Both the position numbers and the translations under genes were made by a program. A DNA stretch of 64,000 nt from a bacterium MS4 (lineage in GTDB: Bacteria; Bacillota; Clostridia; Oscillospirales; Acutalibacteraceae): NCBI GenBank assembly GCA_000752215.1, contig CCFG01000011.1, forward strand, positions 317,109-381,108. The letters are read 5' to 3'. The notes below the pieces were generated by a model. That model saw nothing but the letters and a program-made list of their open reading frames with translations. It was not told where the DNA came from and searched no databases. This document shows, in pieces, positions 1 through 10,134 of the stretch. The stretch's first letter is position 1. Each line of letters starts with the position of its first letter.

Positions 1-468
1 TTTGCCATATTCAATACGGGTGTGGAGCGTGATTCCGGCATTGAATGCGAAGGCGCGCAGAAATTCTTCCGTCAGGCAGGTATCGAATTCCCCCACCCGT
101 TCCTGTTCGAACTCCGCCTGAAAAACAAGGTACGGTCTCCCGCTGATGTCCACGGAGGCAAAGGCAAGCGCTTCATCCATTGGCACAAAAAAGGTACCGA
201 AACGGGCGATTCCCGATTTGTCGCCAAGAGCCTCTGCAAAGGCTTTTCCCAAAACAATGCCGACATCCTCAACCGTGTGATGACCGTCGATCTCCAAATC
301 GCCGATCGCCTCTACGGTGAGTCCGAAGCCTCCGTGTACGGCAAAGGCATTGAGCATATGGTCAAAAAAGCCGATTCCGGTTGAAATGCTCACTTCGCCG
401 CCGTCAAGGGAAAGCGAAACAGCAATATCCGTTTCCTTGGTTTTGCGTTTTTGTACCGATGTCCTCAT
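1..468 (-). CDS. hisB: Imidazoleglycerol-phosphate dehydratase, 3' end outside window
   Basis: Catalyses dehydration of imidazole glycerol phosphate to imidazole acetol phosphate, a cytoplasmic step of histidine synthesis. The frame is open from an ATG at 468 to the window edge, about 156 codons. It shows the metal-binding HHTVEDVG motif near residue 58 and the FFDHMLNAF motif near residue 35, both hallmarks of the family. The full family length is about 190-200 residues, so the C-terminus with the second metal motif is missing only because the window ends. It is a monofunctional HisB without the phosphatase domain of enterobacteria. It starts 17 bases after hisC and is the last visible gene of the his operon. 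Confidence 0.95.
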   Translation of the reverse strand, partial: MRTSVQKRKTKETDIAVSLSLDGGEVSISTGIGFFDHMLNAFAVHGGFGLTVEAIGDLEIDGHHTVEDVGIVLGKAFAEALGDKSGIARFGTFFVPMDEALAFASVDISGRPYLVFQAEFEQERVGEFDTCLTEEFLRAFAFNAGITLHTRIEYGK

Positions 469-485
469 TTTTCCGCCTCCCTTTG

Positions 486-1538
486 TCATTGAATCACTGT
501 TTCAAAAACTTTGATAAACTCTTTGTTTTCTTCCATCGTACCTGCCGTCACCCGCAGGAAATCGCCCATAAAGCGGACGGCAATCCCTGATTTTAATAAG
601 GCGAGAAAAATTTCCTCCGCCTGGGCAATCTGAAGGAATACAAAATTTGTTGCGGTGGGGTACACATGCATTTTTTCACTGTTGTCTTTTTCTATGCGCA
701 CCATTTCCGAATAGAGCATATTCCGGGAAGCAACAATGCTGTCTATACCGGAATGGACTAAATCGGGTTCCTTTAAAATAAGGGAACCGATTTTCTGAGT
801 GAGTAAGTTCACATTATAGGGCGATTTGACCGCTTTCAGCGCGTTTGTCAGTGTCGGATTTGCCACGGCAAACCCGAGCCGGATGGCCGCCATACCAAAC
901 GCTTTGGAGCAGGTTCTCAGAATCATGAGATTATCGTATTGCTCCACCTCGCCCAGCAGGGACTGGTCCCAAAAGTCCATATAGGCTTCGTCAAGCACCA
1001 CCAGCGCCTTCACCGATGTAATCAGCCGCCGGACTTCCTCTTTTGACAGTCCAAGCGAAGTGGGATTGCACGGATTGGAAAAAAGAATCAGCTTGACGTC
1101 GTTTGCATTGACCAGTTCAATCACCTTATCCACATCGATGGTCAGATCTGGATTTTTAGCGTAGACAATGCTTTTCGCCTCCACAATGGAGGCATAAAAG
1201 CGATACATGGAAAAATCCGGGGACACCGTCAGCATCGCATCACCCTTCATCAAAAAGGCACCGCAGATAACGGATATCAGTTCGTCGGAACCGTTTCCGG
1301 CCGTAACATGGGCGGGATTGACCTGATAAAATTCCGCAAAGCTTTCGCAAAGCTCCGACGCCATCGGATCCGGGTACCGGTTATAAGCGGTAAACGCCGC
1401 AGATTCCATGATCTTCAACGCAATCCGGTTCGGAATGGGAAGAAAGGACTCGTTGGCGTCCAGACGAATCGGATAGCTGCCGGTAATCGGGTCATACGGG
1501 CGCAGATCCCTGATTTTTTCATTTAACTGGTAAGCCAT
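486..1538 (-). CDS. hisC: Histidinol-phosphate aminotransferase
   Basis: PLP-dependent class I/II aminotransferase (350 residues, normal length) that converts imidazole acetol phosphate plus glutamate to histidinol phosphate. Visible family marks are GNGSDE at 81-86, NPCNPT at 155-160, DEAY at 183-186, and the PLP Schiff-base lysine K212 in TCSKAFG, followed by the phosphate-binding R220. The N-terminal RPYDP and LDANES motifs fit HisC rather than a general aspartate aminotransferase. It follows hisD with one base between ATG and the preceding stop, so translation is probably coupled. The role is firm from both sequence and operon position. Confidence 0.96.
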   Translation of the reverse strand: MAYQLNEKIRDLRPYDPITGSYPIRLDANESFLPIPNRIALKIMESAAFTAYNRYPDPMASELCESFAEFYQVNPAHVTAGNGSDELISVICGAFLMKGDAMLTVSPDFSMYRFYASIVEAKSIVYAKNPDLTIDVDKVIELVNANDVKLILFSNPCNPTSLGLSKEEVRRLITSVKALVVLDEAYMDFWDQSLLGEVEQYDNLMILRTCSKAFGMAAIRLGFAVANPTLTNALKAVKSPYNVNLLTQKIGSLILKEPDLVHSGIDSIVASRNMLYSEMVRIEKDNSEKMHVYPTATNFVFLQIAQAEEIFLALLKSGIAVRFMGDFLRVTAGTMEENKEFIKVFETVIQ

Positions 1539-1539
1539 T

Positions 1540-2817
1540 TCAGCGCCTCACTTTAATCGAATTCGCGTGAGCGGTCAGGCCCTCGGCCTCTGCGAGCTGA
1601 ATAATATCCTTCTGCGCCGATTTCAACGCATCTTCCGTATAATAGATAAAGCTGGATTTCTTGATAAAGCTGTCCACCGAAAGCGGGGAGAAAAAGCGCG
1701 CGGTCCCACTGGTGGGCAAAACGTGGTTCGGTCCCGCGAAATAGTCGCCAAGCGGCTCCGGCGAATAGTTGCCGAGAAAAACGGAACCGGCGTTGTCGAT
1801 TTTCCCGATATACTCCATCGGGTTTGCGGCGCAAACCTCAAGGTGCTCCGGCGCCAGCTCGTTGGCAAAGGAAACGGCTTCCTCCATGCTTTCGCATACC
1901 ACCACTGCGCCAAAACGGTCCAGCGATTGGGAAATGATTTCCCTGCGTGACAGCTGGGGAAGCTGCCGGTCAATCTGGGCAACCGTCTGCTCCGCAATTT
2001 TCTCCGAGGTCGTCAGCAGAACGGCGGAGGCAAGCACGTCGTGTTCGGCCTGCGACATCAGGTCCGCCGCCAGAAATTCCGGACGCGCCGTTTCGTCCGC
2101 GATAATCAGGATTTCGCTCGGACCGGCGATCATATCGATATCGACGGTGCCGTAAAGCTGCTTTTTAGCGGTGGCCACATAAATATTTCCCGGGCCGACG
2201 ATTTTATCGACCTTGGGAATCGTTTCGGTACCAAACGCGAGCGCCGCGACCGCCTGTGCCCCGCCGACCAGAAAAACACGGTCGACCCCGGCGGTCAATG
2301 CCGCCGCCAGAATATCCGGATTGGGCTTTCCATCTTTCCCTGGAGGCGTCACCATGATGATTTCTTTTACTCCGGCAATTTTGGCGGGAATCGCATTCAT
2401 CAGGACGGAAGAAGGGTAAGCCGCCGTTCCGCCCGGCACATAGATACCGACTTTTGACAGGCCGCGAATGCGCTGCCCCATCATTACTCCGCTTTCATCG
2501 GTTTGAAACCAGCTCTGCTGCTTCTGCCGGGAGTGAAAATTCCTGATGTTCTCCGCGGCTCTGGCGAGCGCGGACAAAAACTCCGGTTCACACCGGCCGG
2601 TAAGCTCCTTTATCTCCGCGGCGCAAATCTCTGTTCTTTCGGGCAGACTGCCGTCAAATTTCAGGGTGTATTCGCGAACCGCGTCATCGCCGTGACGGCG
2701 TACATTTTCAATGATTTCCGAAACGGCTGATTCCACAGCCCTGTTGGTTTCCTCATTCCTTTGTTTCAGCTGACTGATCAGATCGCGGCTGCCGCCCTTT
2801 TTCACAAGCTGTATCAC
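1540..2817 (-). CDS. hisD: Histidinol dehydrogenase
   Basis: Zinc- and NAD-dependent enzyme (425 residues) that oxidises L-histidinol to L-histidine in two steps, the last of the pathway. Recognisable segments are the VGPGNIYVATAKK loop, IAGPSEILIIAD, the SQAEHDV zinc-ligand motif with Gln and His, and GPNHVLPTSGTAR in the C-terminal half. Length matches the family. The start ATG overlaps the end of hisG by four bases, a typical coupled junction, and the stop lies one base before hisC. Nothing looks degraded. Confidence 0.96.
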   Translation of the reverse strand: MIQLVKKGGSRDLISQLKQRNEETNRAVESAVSEIIENVRRHGDDAVREYTLKFDGSLPERTEICAAEIKELTGRCEPEFLSALARAAENIRNFHSRQKQQSWFQTDESGVMMGQRIRGLSKVGIYVPGGTAAYPSSVLMNAIPAKIAGVKEIIMVTPPGKDGKPNPDILAAALTAGVDRVFLVGGAQAVAALAFGTETIPKVDKIVGPGNIYVATAKKQLYGTVDIDMIAGPSEILIIADETARPEFLAADLMSQAEHDVLASAVLLTTSEKIAEQTVAQIDRQLPQLSRREIISQSLDRFGAVVVCESMEEAVSFANELAPEHLEVCAANPMEYIGKIDNAGSVFLGNYSPEPLGDYFAGPNHVLPTSGTARFFSPLSVDSFIKKSSFIYYTEDALKSAQKDIIQLAEAEGLTAHANSIKVRR

Positions 2818-3452
2818 GCTGTTCCCTCCTTTGCCCGGTCCATCTCTTCCGCAAGGCTTTCTATTTCCGTTTTCCGGATTTTCAGGCTCGCCGCGTTGAC
2901 AATCAGTCTTGCGGAAATATCACAGATGCTTTCAATCACTTCGAGTCCGTTTTCTTTTAGGGTAGAACCCGTTTCAACAATATCTACAATTGCGTCGGAA
3001 AGGCCCAGAAGCGGCGCCAGCTCGACGGAGCCCTCAATTTTTATGATCCTGACGTCCATTCCTTTGCTTTCAAAGTAATTTCGGGCGACATTCGGATATT
3101 TCGTAGCAATGGTTTTAGAGGAATATCCGCTGAAAAAATCCCGGTCCTTCGGACCGGCAAGTGCAAATTTGCATCTGCCGAAACCAAGGTCCAGTACTTC
3201 ATAAAAACCGCTTCCCTGCTCCAGAATCGTATCTTTTCCCACGACTCCCAGGTCACAGACGCCGTGCTCCACATAGGTGATGACATCGGCGGCCTTGGCA
3301 AGGACCACCTCAAACCGGTTCCCGCCGACCGGCAGAATCAGTTTGCGCCCTTTCTTTCTGACGGCGGAACAGTCAAAGCCGATTTTCTCAAATAAGGCAA
3401 CGGTATCATTTTCAAGCCTGCCCTTCGTAAGGGCGATTCTAAGTGGTTTCAT
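2814..3452 (-). CDS. hisG: ATP phosphoribosyltransferase catalytic subunit, short form
   Basis: First, committed enzyme of histidine synthesis, joining ATP and PRPP. At 212 residues it is the short form that lacks the C-terminal regulatory domain and depends on HisZ, encoded just upstream here, for activity and histidine feedback. It begins MKPLRIALTKGRLE, has the CDLGVVGKD segment, and carries the PRPP-binding loop IVDIVETGSTLKENGL near residue 157. The presence of both hisG-short and hisZ in one operon is internally consistent. Confidence 0.95.
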   Translation of the reverse strand: MKPLRIALTKGRLENDTVALFEKIGFDCSAVRKKGRKLILPVGGNRFEVVLAKAADVITYVEHGVCDLGVVGKDTILEQGSGFYEVLDLGFGRCKFALAGPKDRDFFSGYSSKTIATKYPNVARNYFESKGMDVRIIKIEGSVELAPLLGLSDAIVDIVETGSTLKENGLEVIESICDISARLIVNAASLKIRKTEIESLAEEMDRAKEGTA

Positions 3453-3464
3453 CTTTTCCCAACC

Positions 3465-4661
3465 CTATGTCAGATTTATGGTCTCAATACGGTCTCCGAT
3501 ACAGTCCACGCGCCTGATTCCGCGCGTTTTCGCATATTCCAGCGCTTTTTCTTTTGTTTCAAAGATACTGTTTTCGCATTTCAGACCCTTTTCAATCAGT
3601 GTGGAAGCATAGTTCAGGGCTTCCATCTCAAAACCGGTCTCTCCGTGAACCAGAACGTCCGCCGGCATAACGGAATAGAGCGTACCGTGATCCAGCATGA
3701 TTTTGGAAATCGCGTCCACGTTGATTGCGAACCCGATGGCCGGCATCGGAAAGTCAAAGTAACCCAGCAGATTGTCGTATCTTCCGCCCAGAAGGACCGC
3801 GTCGCCGCAGTCTTCCACATAAGCGCTGAAAACAATATTGGTGTAATAATCGTTGCGCTGTACCAGGCCCAAATCGACAATCATCTTATCGCCAAGGCCG
3901 CGGCAGCTCAAAGAACGGTAAAGCTCGTGCAGATATTCCAGCATTCCTCCGGATTTTTCATCGGAGCAAAACGGCTCCGCATGCGCAAACACCTCTTCCC
4001 CGCCGAAAAGGCGCGGAAGCGTGCGCATCGCCGTTACCGGCCCGGATTCCTCCAGACCGTCAAGGATTCTGTTCAGGGACGCATAATTTTTCGATTCGAT
4101 AGCACTGCGGATATCCTCACGCAGGTCGTCGGAAATAGGCGGCTGTTCAGCCAACGCGCGGAAAAGTCCGGCATGACCCAGTTCGAACCGAAAATCAGGG
4201 ACACATTTTCCCAGCGCCTCGATCGCCGTCACGATCACTTCAAGGTCTGCGCGCATTCCGTCCGCGCCGAGAAGCTCAATCCCGGTCTGGACCGTTTCAT
4301 CACTGCGGCCCGTCAGAGCGGGATTGTTGCGGTAGATGGGCTGCGTGTAAAAAAGCCTGATCGGCTTCGGCAGGCCCTGCAGCCTGGTCGCGGCCAGACG
4401 CGCGATCGGCATAGTGGAATCCGGCCGCATAACAGTCAGTCTTCCGCGGCGGTCGGACATTTTATACATGACCTCCTGCCCGATCCCGGAAAAATTCGGG
4501 TCAAAAACATCATAGAACTCCAGACCGGGAGTAACCACTTCATTGAAGCCTCTGGAAAAAAAGACATCCCTCAGGGTTTTCTCCACATACCTGCGCACCA
4601 GGCATTCTTCAAAAAGAAGGTCTTTCGTCCCCTCCGGAGTGACTTTGTTATATTTTTTCAT
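3465..4661 (-). CDS. hisZ: ATP phosphoribosyltransferase regulatory subunit
   Basis: Paralogue of the histidyl-tRNA synthetase catalytic core that lacks the anticodon-binding domain and partners short HisG. The N-terminus PEGTKDLLFEE and the VMRPDSTMPIARL, YTQPIYR and LGGRYDNLLGYF segments are class II synthetase-like. It is 398 residues from the ATG at 4661. A GTG at 4670 is possible, but it lies inside the ribosome binding site AGGTG, which stands 6 bases before the chosen ATG. It is the first gene of the his operon. The short length and operon context favour HisZ over HisS. Confidence 0.93.
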   Translation of the reverse strand: MKKYNKVTPEGTKDLLFEECLVRRYVEKTLRDVFFSRGFNEVVTPGLEFYDVFDPNFSGIGQEVMYKMSDRRGRLTVMRPDSTMPIARLAATRLQGLPKPIRLFYTQPIYRNNPALTGRSDETVQTGIELLGADGMRADLEVIVTAIEALGKCVPDFRFELGHAGLFRALAEQPPISDDLREDIRSAIESKNYASLNRILDGLEESGPVTAMRTLPRLFGGEEVFAHAEPFCSDEKSGGMLEYLHELYRSLSCRGLGDKMIVDLGLVQRNDYYTNIVFSAYVEDCGDAVLLGGRYDNLLGYFDFPMPAIGFAINVDAISKIMLDHGTLYSVMPADVLVHGETGFEMEALNYASTLIEKGLKCENSIFETKEKALEYAKTRGIRRVDCIGDRIETINLT

Positions 4662-4692
4662 CAAATACACCTATCAATTTTCAGTTGAACGC

Positions 4693-4736
4693 TTTAGTAT
4701 GGTAATATAATAGCACACTAAACTATTCTTTGTCAA
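4693..4736 (-). promoter_or_regulatory. his operon promoter with palindromic operator
   Basis: On the minus strand a TTGACA -35 (4731-4736) and TATTAT -10 (4707-4712) are 18 bases apart. The -10 sits inside an inverted repeat at 4693-4722: arms TTTAGTGTGCTA and TACCATACTAAA match at 10 of 12 positions around a 6-base centre. A repressor there would block polymerase. TrpR-family histidine repressors of the YerC/HisR type are inferred candidates. The -35 overlaps the polC stop codon. Confidence 0.75.
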
Positions 4737-7700
4737 CCAAATAATGTCATCTGGCTGCTTTGCGGCAATCCGGCAAGCGCACCGGCTTCCTTGAGCGTTT
4801 CAATCACGGATTTGGAAACCTTGGAGCGGGTCTGAAGATCGTCAACAGAAATATAAGGACCCTTTTCCTTTGCGGCCGCCAGACTGTTTGCCGCGGCTTC
4901 CCCTACACCCGAAAGAGAGGAAAACGGAAGCCTGATTTTTCCATTCTCAACCAGATATTTTCTCGCGTCGGATTCATAAAGATCGACCGGAAGAACCTCG
5001 ATTCCCCGGGCAAGCATTTCGTTGATAATCTGGAAAGTAGCATAGGCGGCTTCTTCCTTCGCACTTGCTTCCTTGCCCTTCATGCTGATTTCATTCATGC
5101 GCCTCCGAACGGCTTCCCTGCCCTTCATAGCAGTGGCGCCGTCAAAGTCCTCTCCGCGCACGGTAAAATAAGCGGCGTAGTACTCGACCGGCCTATGTAC
5201 CTTGTACCACCCGAGACGCAGGGTAGAAATCATGTATGCCGCCGCATGCGCTTTCGGGAACATGTACTTGATCTTCATACAGGAATCAAGATACCACTGC
5301 GGTACATTATGATCCTTCATGGCCTGAATATGTTCTTCGGTCAAAAGCTTAGAGGCCTTGCCCTTACGGGTGATCTCCATGATTTTAAACGCCATTTTCG
5401 GCTCCAGCCCTTTAAGCAGCAGGTAAGTCATAATGCTGTCTCTGGTTCCGATTACCTCCGCGATGGTGCAGGTCTTGTTTTTGATCAGGTCCTGCGCGTT
5501 GCCGAGCCAGACATCCGTACCGTGTGAAAGGCCGGAAACCTGCAAAAGATCGGAAAAGGTTTTGGGCTGGGAATCGATCAGCATTTGCCGTACAAAGCTG
5601 GTGCCGACTTCCGGCAAAGAAAATGTACCGGTCTGGGAATCGATATCCTCCGGCTTGACGTGCAGCGCCTCCGTGGAGGTAAACAGCGACATGACCTCCG
5701 GGTCGCTCATGGAAACCTTCATAACCGGAATGCCGGTGTAATCTTCCAGATACCGGTAAATGGACGGAACATCATGCCCGAGCTCGTCCAGCTTGCAGAT
5801 GGTGTCATGAATAGAATGGAAGTCGAAATGGGTGGTGATATTATCCGATTTCTGATCGTTCGCCGGATGCTGCACCGGGCAGAAATCGTAAATCTCCATG
5901 CCCTTCGGCACGACGACCATACCGCCCGGATGCTGGCCGGTCGTACGCTTAATCCCCGTGCAGCCGAGCGCCAGCCGCTGTTCCTCCGCACGGTGCATCA
6001 CCATCCCCTTTTCCTCCGCGTATTTCTTCACGAAGCCGATTGCGGTTTTATCCGCTACGGTTGCGATGGTTCCGGCCTTAAAGACGTTGTCCTTGCCGAA
6101 CAGCGTTTCTGTATAGCGGTGTGCGCTGGTCTGGTATTCACCGGAAAAGTTCAGGTCGATATCCGGCGTCTTATCGCCGTCGAAGCCCAGGAAGGTCTCA
6201 AACGGAATCGTATGCCCGTCGCGGTTGTACTCCGTGCCGCAGACAGGACAATTTTTCGGCGGCAGGTCGAAGCCGCTGCCATAGCTGCCGTCGGTAATGA
6301 ATTCGCTGTGCTTGCAGTTGGGGCACACATAATGGGGCTCCAGCGGGTTTACCTCGGAAATACCGGACATATTCGCCACAAACGAAGACCCGACGGAACC
6401 ACGGGAGCCGACCAGATAGCCGTGCGCTTCCGAGTCCGCGACCAGCTTCTGCGCGGTCATATAAAGGATGGAGAAGCCGTGCTTCGTAATGGAGCCGAGC
6501 TCACGGTCAAGACGTTTTTTCACGATATCCGGCAGCGGATCGCCGTAAACCTCTTTCGCCCTTGTCCATGTGATACTGGTCAGCTGTTCCTCGGCACCCT
6601 CGATAAAGGGCGGATAGGTTCCCTCGGGAATCGGGCGGATTTCCTCCGTCATCTCTGAAATCAAGTTTGTGTTTTTCACCACGACTTCATACGCTTTTTC
6701 CTTCCCAAGATAGGCGAATTCCGCCAGCATTTCCGCGGTGGTGCGCATGTAGAGCGGAGCCTGGTCGTCGGTGTCCTTGTATCCCTGCCCGGCCATCAGG
6801 ATCCTGCGGTAATCTCCGTCCTTCGGGTCCATAAAGTGAACGTCGCACGTTGCGACCACCGGCTTATGAAGATACTCTCCGAGCTTCACGATCGTACGGT
6901 TAAATTCACGCAGCTTCTCCTCATCGGGGACAAGGCCCTCGCGAACCATAAAAAGATTGTTCCCCATCGGCTGAATTTCAAGATAATCGTAGAAACTCGC
7001 GATTTCACACAGAGTTTCCCACGGCTGCGCGTTAAAAACCGCTCTGTAAAGTTCACCAGCTTCACATGCGCTGCCGATGATCAGGCCCTCTCTGTGCTTA
7101 ATCAGCTCGCTTTTTGGGATACGCGGATTTCTGTAAAAGTAGTCCAGGTGGGACTTGGAAATCAGCTTATACAGGTTTTTCAACCCTGCTTTATTTTTGA
7201 CCAGAATGATCTGATGGTAGGATTTCATTTTTTTAGGGTCTCCGCCGGCCAGAGAGGAATTGATATCCATCACCGATTGCGCGCCGGTGTCTTCCTTCAG
7301 ACGCGTTAACAGCGCCATAAAAATCTTGCCGAGCACCGTTGCGTCGTCGCTCGCGCGGTGATGATTGAACGGGTCGAGCTTCAAGTATTTGGCGACTGTG
7401 TCCAGCTTGCAGTTTTTGATATCTTTCAGCATGGAACGGCACATGGGAACGGTATCGATGTACGGGTAGGAGAAATCCATTCCGCTGCGCTGCGCCGCTA
7501 CCCGGATAAACGAGGTATCGAACTCGGCGTTGTGGGCAATCAGAACGGCGTCTTTTCCGCAGAAATCATAAAAAGCCTGAATGGCTTCCTTTTCCAGCGG
7601 CGCGTTTTTTACCATACCGTCCGTAATCCCCGTCAGTTCCGTTATTTTTGCCGGAATCGGGATCTGCGGATTGACAAAGGTGTCGAAGCTTTCCGTAATC

Positions 7701-9076
7701 TCGCCGTTTTTGATCCTGACCGCGCCGATTTCGGTAATTTTGTCCTTGTTCGGGCTCAGGCCCGTGGTTTCGATATCGAATGAGATAAATTCGTCATCCA
7801 GCGTTTTAGAGGATTCTCCTCTGACAGCCTGTACAAGATCATTGACGAAATAGGCTTCCACCCCATAAATGACCTTGATATTGATATCTTTCTTTTTCAG
7901 GTCGTTCACGGCGTTCATGGCGTCCGGAAAAGCCTGAGCCACACCGTGGTCGGTAATGGCAATGGCGCTCTGCCCCCACTGAGCCGCGCGCTTGATCAGG
8001 TCCCCGGCGGAATTCACGCCGTCCATGCTGGACATGTTGGTATGTAAATGCAGTTCCACCCGCTTCACGTCGGCTTTATCCGTTACTTTCAGCTGCTGGA
8101 CCGTGCTGATGCTTTTAGCTCGCAGGACGATTTCATGGTCGTATTTGTCGTATTCCACATCGCCGCGGGCGATGACCGACATACCCTTCGCCAGCGTGTC
8201 CAATGCCTTGCACTGGGAAACCATCTCAATGATTTTCAGCGTCATGGAGCTGGTATAGTCCGTTATATTGATCGTAATGATTTTTCTTTGCTTATCCCTT
8301 GTGATCTTTTCTTCAATCTGAAAAATTTCGCCCCAGATCGTTACGCTCCCGATATCCGGAGTTACCTTATTGATCGGAACCGGCTTTGCTTTCGGCGCGT
8401 GCCCGTACAGTTCGCGGGCAGTTTCCGGTATCATGCAGGGGAGCAGTGTCTCGCCCGAGCGCACCTGAATCGTCCTGGGCGCTTTTACATGGTTGAGATT
8501 TGTTTCGTAGGCTTCCACCTGGTCCACAATCGCTTCGCGCTTCAGCGTTTCCTGCTGCTTCTTTTTCTTTTCTATATAGGCCGGATTCTCGCTGTCTACC
8601 GTCAGCAGTCCGTCGAATTCCACCGTCAGGCTGATTCCGAATTCCTCGTGAATCAGCTTGGAAATCAGGCGGTCAATATGACGCGAAATCAGCAAATCCC
8701 GTCCGCCGTGCGTCAGAGAGATAATCAGCTTTCCGTTCTCGACCCTTGCGGAGGAATCCGTCAGGGTCCCGTTGATGCTGGCTTCCCGGCGCTTCAGCTC
8801 CATTACCAGACTGGGGTAATAGTCAACGCTGAAGGTCTCAGACGGGAAGGATGGAAAGATACAGGCTTTGGCAAGGTTCAGCTCTTTACAGGCAACCATG
8901 CACTTTTCCACATCATAAAGCACGCGGCGCTCCACCAAAGATGGAAACGCCACGTCAGCAGTAATAATTCTGTTATTTGTATCGATTTGTAACGAAGAAA
9001 TGCTTCCGTTGCAGACGGGAGACGGTAGTCGTGAAGCTTCTATGTATGCACCAAAAAATTCACCAAAAGTTTTCAA
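4733..9076 (-). CDS. polC: DNA polymerase III alpha subunit, Gram-positive PolC type
   Basis: Replicative polymerase with built-in proofreading, about 1447 residues. In order: N-terminal and OB regions, a PHP domain beginning ELHLHTNMSSMDG near residue 340, a 3'-5' exonuclease with FDIETTGL near 430, a zinc-finger-like CPNCK...CPVCG around 915-945, then palm and fingers with PDIDLNFSGEY near 970. The C-terminal end SQMTLFG contains a QxxLF sliding-clamp motif. The open frame extends into ispG, but those residues look non-native. I chose TTG at 9076, which follows GGAAGG by 7 bases and gives MKTFGEFFGAYI and the usual family length. It lies 14 bases after ispG. Confidence 0.96.
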   Translation of the reverse strand: MKTFGEFFGAYIEASRLPSPVCNGSISSLQIDTNNRIITADVAFPSLVERRVLYDVEKCMVACKELNLAKACIFPSFPSETFSVDYYPSLVMELKRREASINGTLTDSSARVENGKLIISLTHGGRDLLISRHIDRLISKLIHEEFGISLTVEFDGLLTVDSENPAYIEKKKKQQETLKREAIVDQVEAYETNLNHVKAPRTIQVRSGETLLPCMIPETARELYGHAPKAKPVPINKVTPDIGSVTIWGEIFQIEEKITRDKQRKIITINITDYTSSMTLKIIEMVSQCKALDTLAKGMSVIARGDVEYDKYDHEIVLRAKSISTVQQLKVTDKADVKRVELHLHTNMSSMDGVNSAGDLIKRAAQWGQSAIAITDHGVAQAFPDAMNAVNDLKKKDINIKVIYGVEAYFVNDLVQAVRGESSKTLDDEFISFDIETTGLSPNKDKITEIGAVRIKNGEITESFDTFVNPQIPIPAKITELTGITDGMVKNAPLEKEAIQAFYDFCGKDAVLIAHNAEFDTSFIRVAAQRSGMDFSYPYIDTVPMCRSMLKDIKNCKLDTVAKYLKLDPFNHHRASDDATVLGKIFMALLTRLKEDTGAQSVMDINSSLAGGDPKKMKSYHQIILVKNKAGLKNLYKLISKSHLDYFYRNPRIPKSELIKHREGLIIGSACEAGELYRAVFNAQPWETLCEIASFYDYLEIQPMGNNLFMVREGLVPDEEKLREFNRTIVKLGEYLHKPVVATCDVHFMDPKDGDYRRILMAGQGYKDTDDQAPLYMRTTAEMLAEFAYLGKEKAYEVVVKNTNLISEMTEEIRPIPEGTYPPFIEGAEEQLTSITWTRAKEVYGDPLPDIVKKRLDRELGSITKHGFSILYMTAQKLVADSEAHGYLVGSRGSVGSSFVANMSGISEVNPLEPHYVCPNCKHSEFITDGSYGSGFDLPPKNCPVCGTEYNRDGHTIPFETFLGFDGDKTPDIDLNFSGEYQTSAHRYTETLFGKDNVFKAGTIATVADKTAIGFVKKYAEEKGMVMHRAEEQRLALGCTGIKRTTGQHPGGMVVVPKGMEIYDFCPVQHPANDQKSDNITTHFDFHSIHDTICKLDELGHDVPSIYRYLEDYTGIPVMKVSMSDPEVMSLFTSTEALHVKPEDIDSQTGTFSLPEVGTSFVRQMLIDSQPKTFSDLLQVSGLSHGTDVWLGNAQDLIKNKTCTIAEVIGTRDSIMTYLLLKGLEPKMAFKIMEITRKGKASKLLTEEHIQAMKDHNVPQWYLDSCMKIKYMFPKAHAAAYMISTLRLGWYKVHRPVEYYAAYFTVRGEDFDGATAMKGREAVRRRMNEISMKGKEASAKEEAAYATFQIINEMLARGIEVLPVDLYESDARKYLVENGKIRLPFSSLSGVGEAAANSLAAAKEKGPYISVDDLQTRSKVSKSVIETLKEAGALAGLPQSSQMTLFG

Positions 9077-9090
9077 TGGAATTCCTTCCT

Positions 9091-10134
9091 TTACATCTGA
9101 TCTATCTCCTGCATTAAGCAGTCCAAAAGCTGATCCTCCGGAACCTTGCGGATAATCTTGCCTTTCTTGAACAGAAGGCCCACCCCGTCTCCTCCGGCGA
9201 TGCCGATATCGGCCTCTCTGGCTTCTCCGGGGCCGTTCACCGCACAGCCCATAACGGCGACCTTCAGACTCTTTTTGCATCCCGCAAGGCGCTGCTCGGC
9301 TTCGTTCGCAAGGCGGATCAGGTCGATCCGCGTTCTGCCGCAGGTCGGGCAGGAAACGAATTGAATTCCTTCCGTGTTCAGATCAAGCGCCCGCAAAATA
9401 TCAAAACCGGCGGCGACCTCCTTTACCGGGTCGGCCGTCAGGGAAACACGGATGGTATCCCCTATCCCGCGCTGCAGAAGAGAACCGATTCCGATCGAGG
9501 ATTTTATCAGTCCCATCCGCTCGGTTCCAGCCTCCGTTACGCCCAGATGCAACGGGTAGTCGCAGCTTTGCGCGGCCAGCTCATAGGCCTGAATCATTTT
9601 GTTCACATTGGAGGATTTAATCGATAGAACAATATCATGAAAATCATATTTTTCCAGCAGCGAAGCGTGGTACAGTGCGCTTTCCACAAGCGCCTGCGGT
9701 GTTGGGCTGCCGTATTTTTCCAGAATTTCTTTTTCCAGCGAACCGGAATTCACTCCGATCCGGATAGGGATATTCTTCCGGCGGCAGGCGTCCGCCACCG
9801 CCTTTACATGGTCGTCGGAACCGATATTTCCGGGATTGATTCTGATTTTGTCAATTCCCGCCTCCACTGCTTCCAGCGCCAGGTGATAGTCAAAATGAAT
9901 ATCCGCGACAAGCGGAACCTGTACGGCGTTTTTGATCGCCGGAATCAGCCGGATCGCGTCCCTGTTCGGAATCGCGGCACGGATGATATCGCACCCTACC
10001 TGTTCCAGCTCCACCGCCTGACGGACACTTCCGTCGATATCCGTGGAAGGAATATTGAGCATGGATTGCACGGATATCTTGGAACCACCGCCAATTGTCA
10101 CCTTCCCGGCATGAACCGTCCTTGATTTTCGCAT
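9091..10134 (-). CDS. ispG: 4-hydroxy-3-methylbut-2-en-1-yl diphosphate synthase
   Basis: Iron-sulfur enzyme (347 residues) of the non-mevalonate isoprenoid pathway that makes HMBDP from MEcPP. The TIM-barrel part starts with GGGSKISVQSMLN. The C-terminal part carries the [4Fe-4S] ligands in SCPTCGRTR and MGCAVNGPGEAREADIG. It is the short bacterial form without the extra middle domain of plant and chlamydial enzymes. Its ATG overlaps the rseP stop by one base (TAATG), so it is translationally coupled. Together with dxr and uppS in the same operon it ties isoprenoid supply to cell-wall carrier lipid. Confidence 0.96.
   Translation of the reverse strand: MRKSRTVHAGKVTIGGGSKISVQSMLNIPSTDIDGSVRQAVELEQVGCDIIRAAIPNRDAIRLIPAIKNAVQVPLVADIHFDYHLALEAVEAGIDKIRINPGNIGSDDHVKAVADACRRKNIPIRIGVNSGSLEKEILEKYGSPTPQALVESALYHASLLEKYDFHDIVLSIKSSNVNKMIQAYELAAQSCDYPLHLGVTEAGTERMGLIKSSIGIGSLLQRGIGDTIRVSLTADPVKEVAAGFDILRALDLNTEGIQFVSCPTCGRTRIDLIRLANEAEQRLAGCKKSLKVAVMGCAVNGPGEAREADIGIAGGDGVGLLFKKGKIIRKVPEDQLLDCLMQEIDQM

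Noticed and set aside
3645-4688. 347-codon plus-strand open frame antisense to hisZ
   Set aside because: Its product shows only the reversed-codon pattern of HisZ, and no promoter or ribosome site supports it.
5585-6658. 357-codon plus-strand open frame within polC
   Set aside because: Antisense shadow of the conserved polymerase gene. No domain is visible.
9077-9280. Upstream extension of polC
   Set aside because: The extra 68 residues overlap ispG, are Arg/Gly-rich by frame effect, and have no counterpart in PolC. The TTG at 9076 has the ribosome site.
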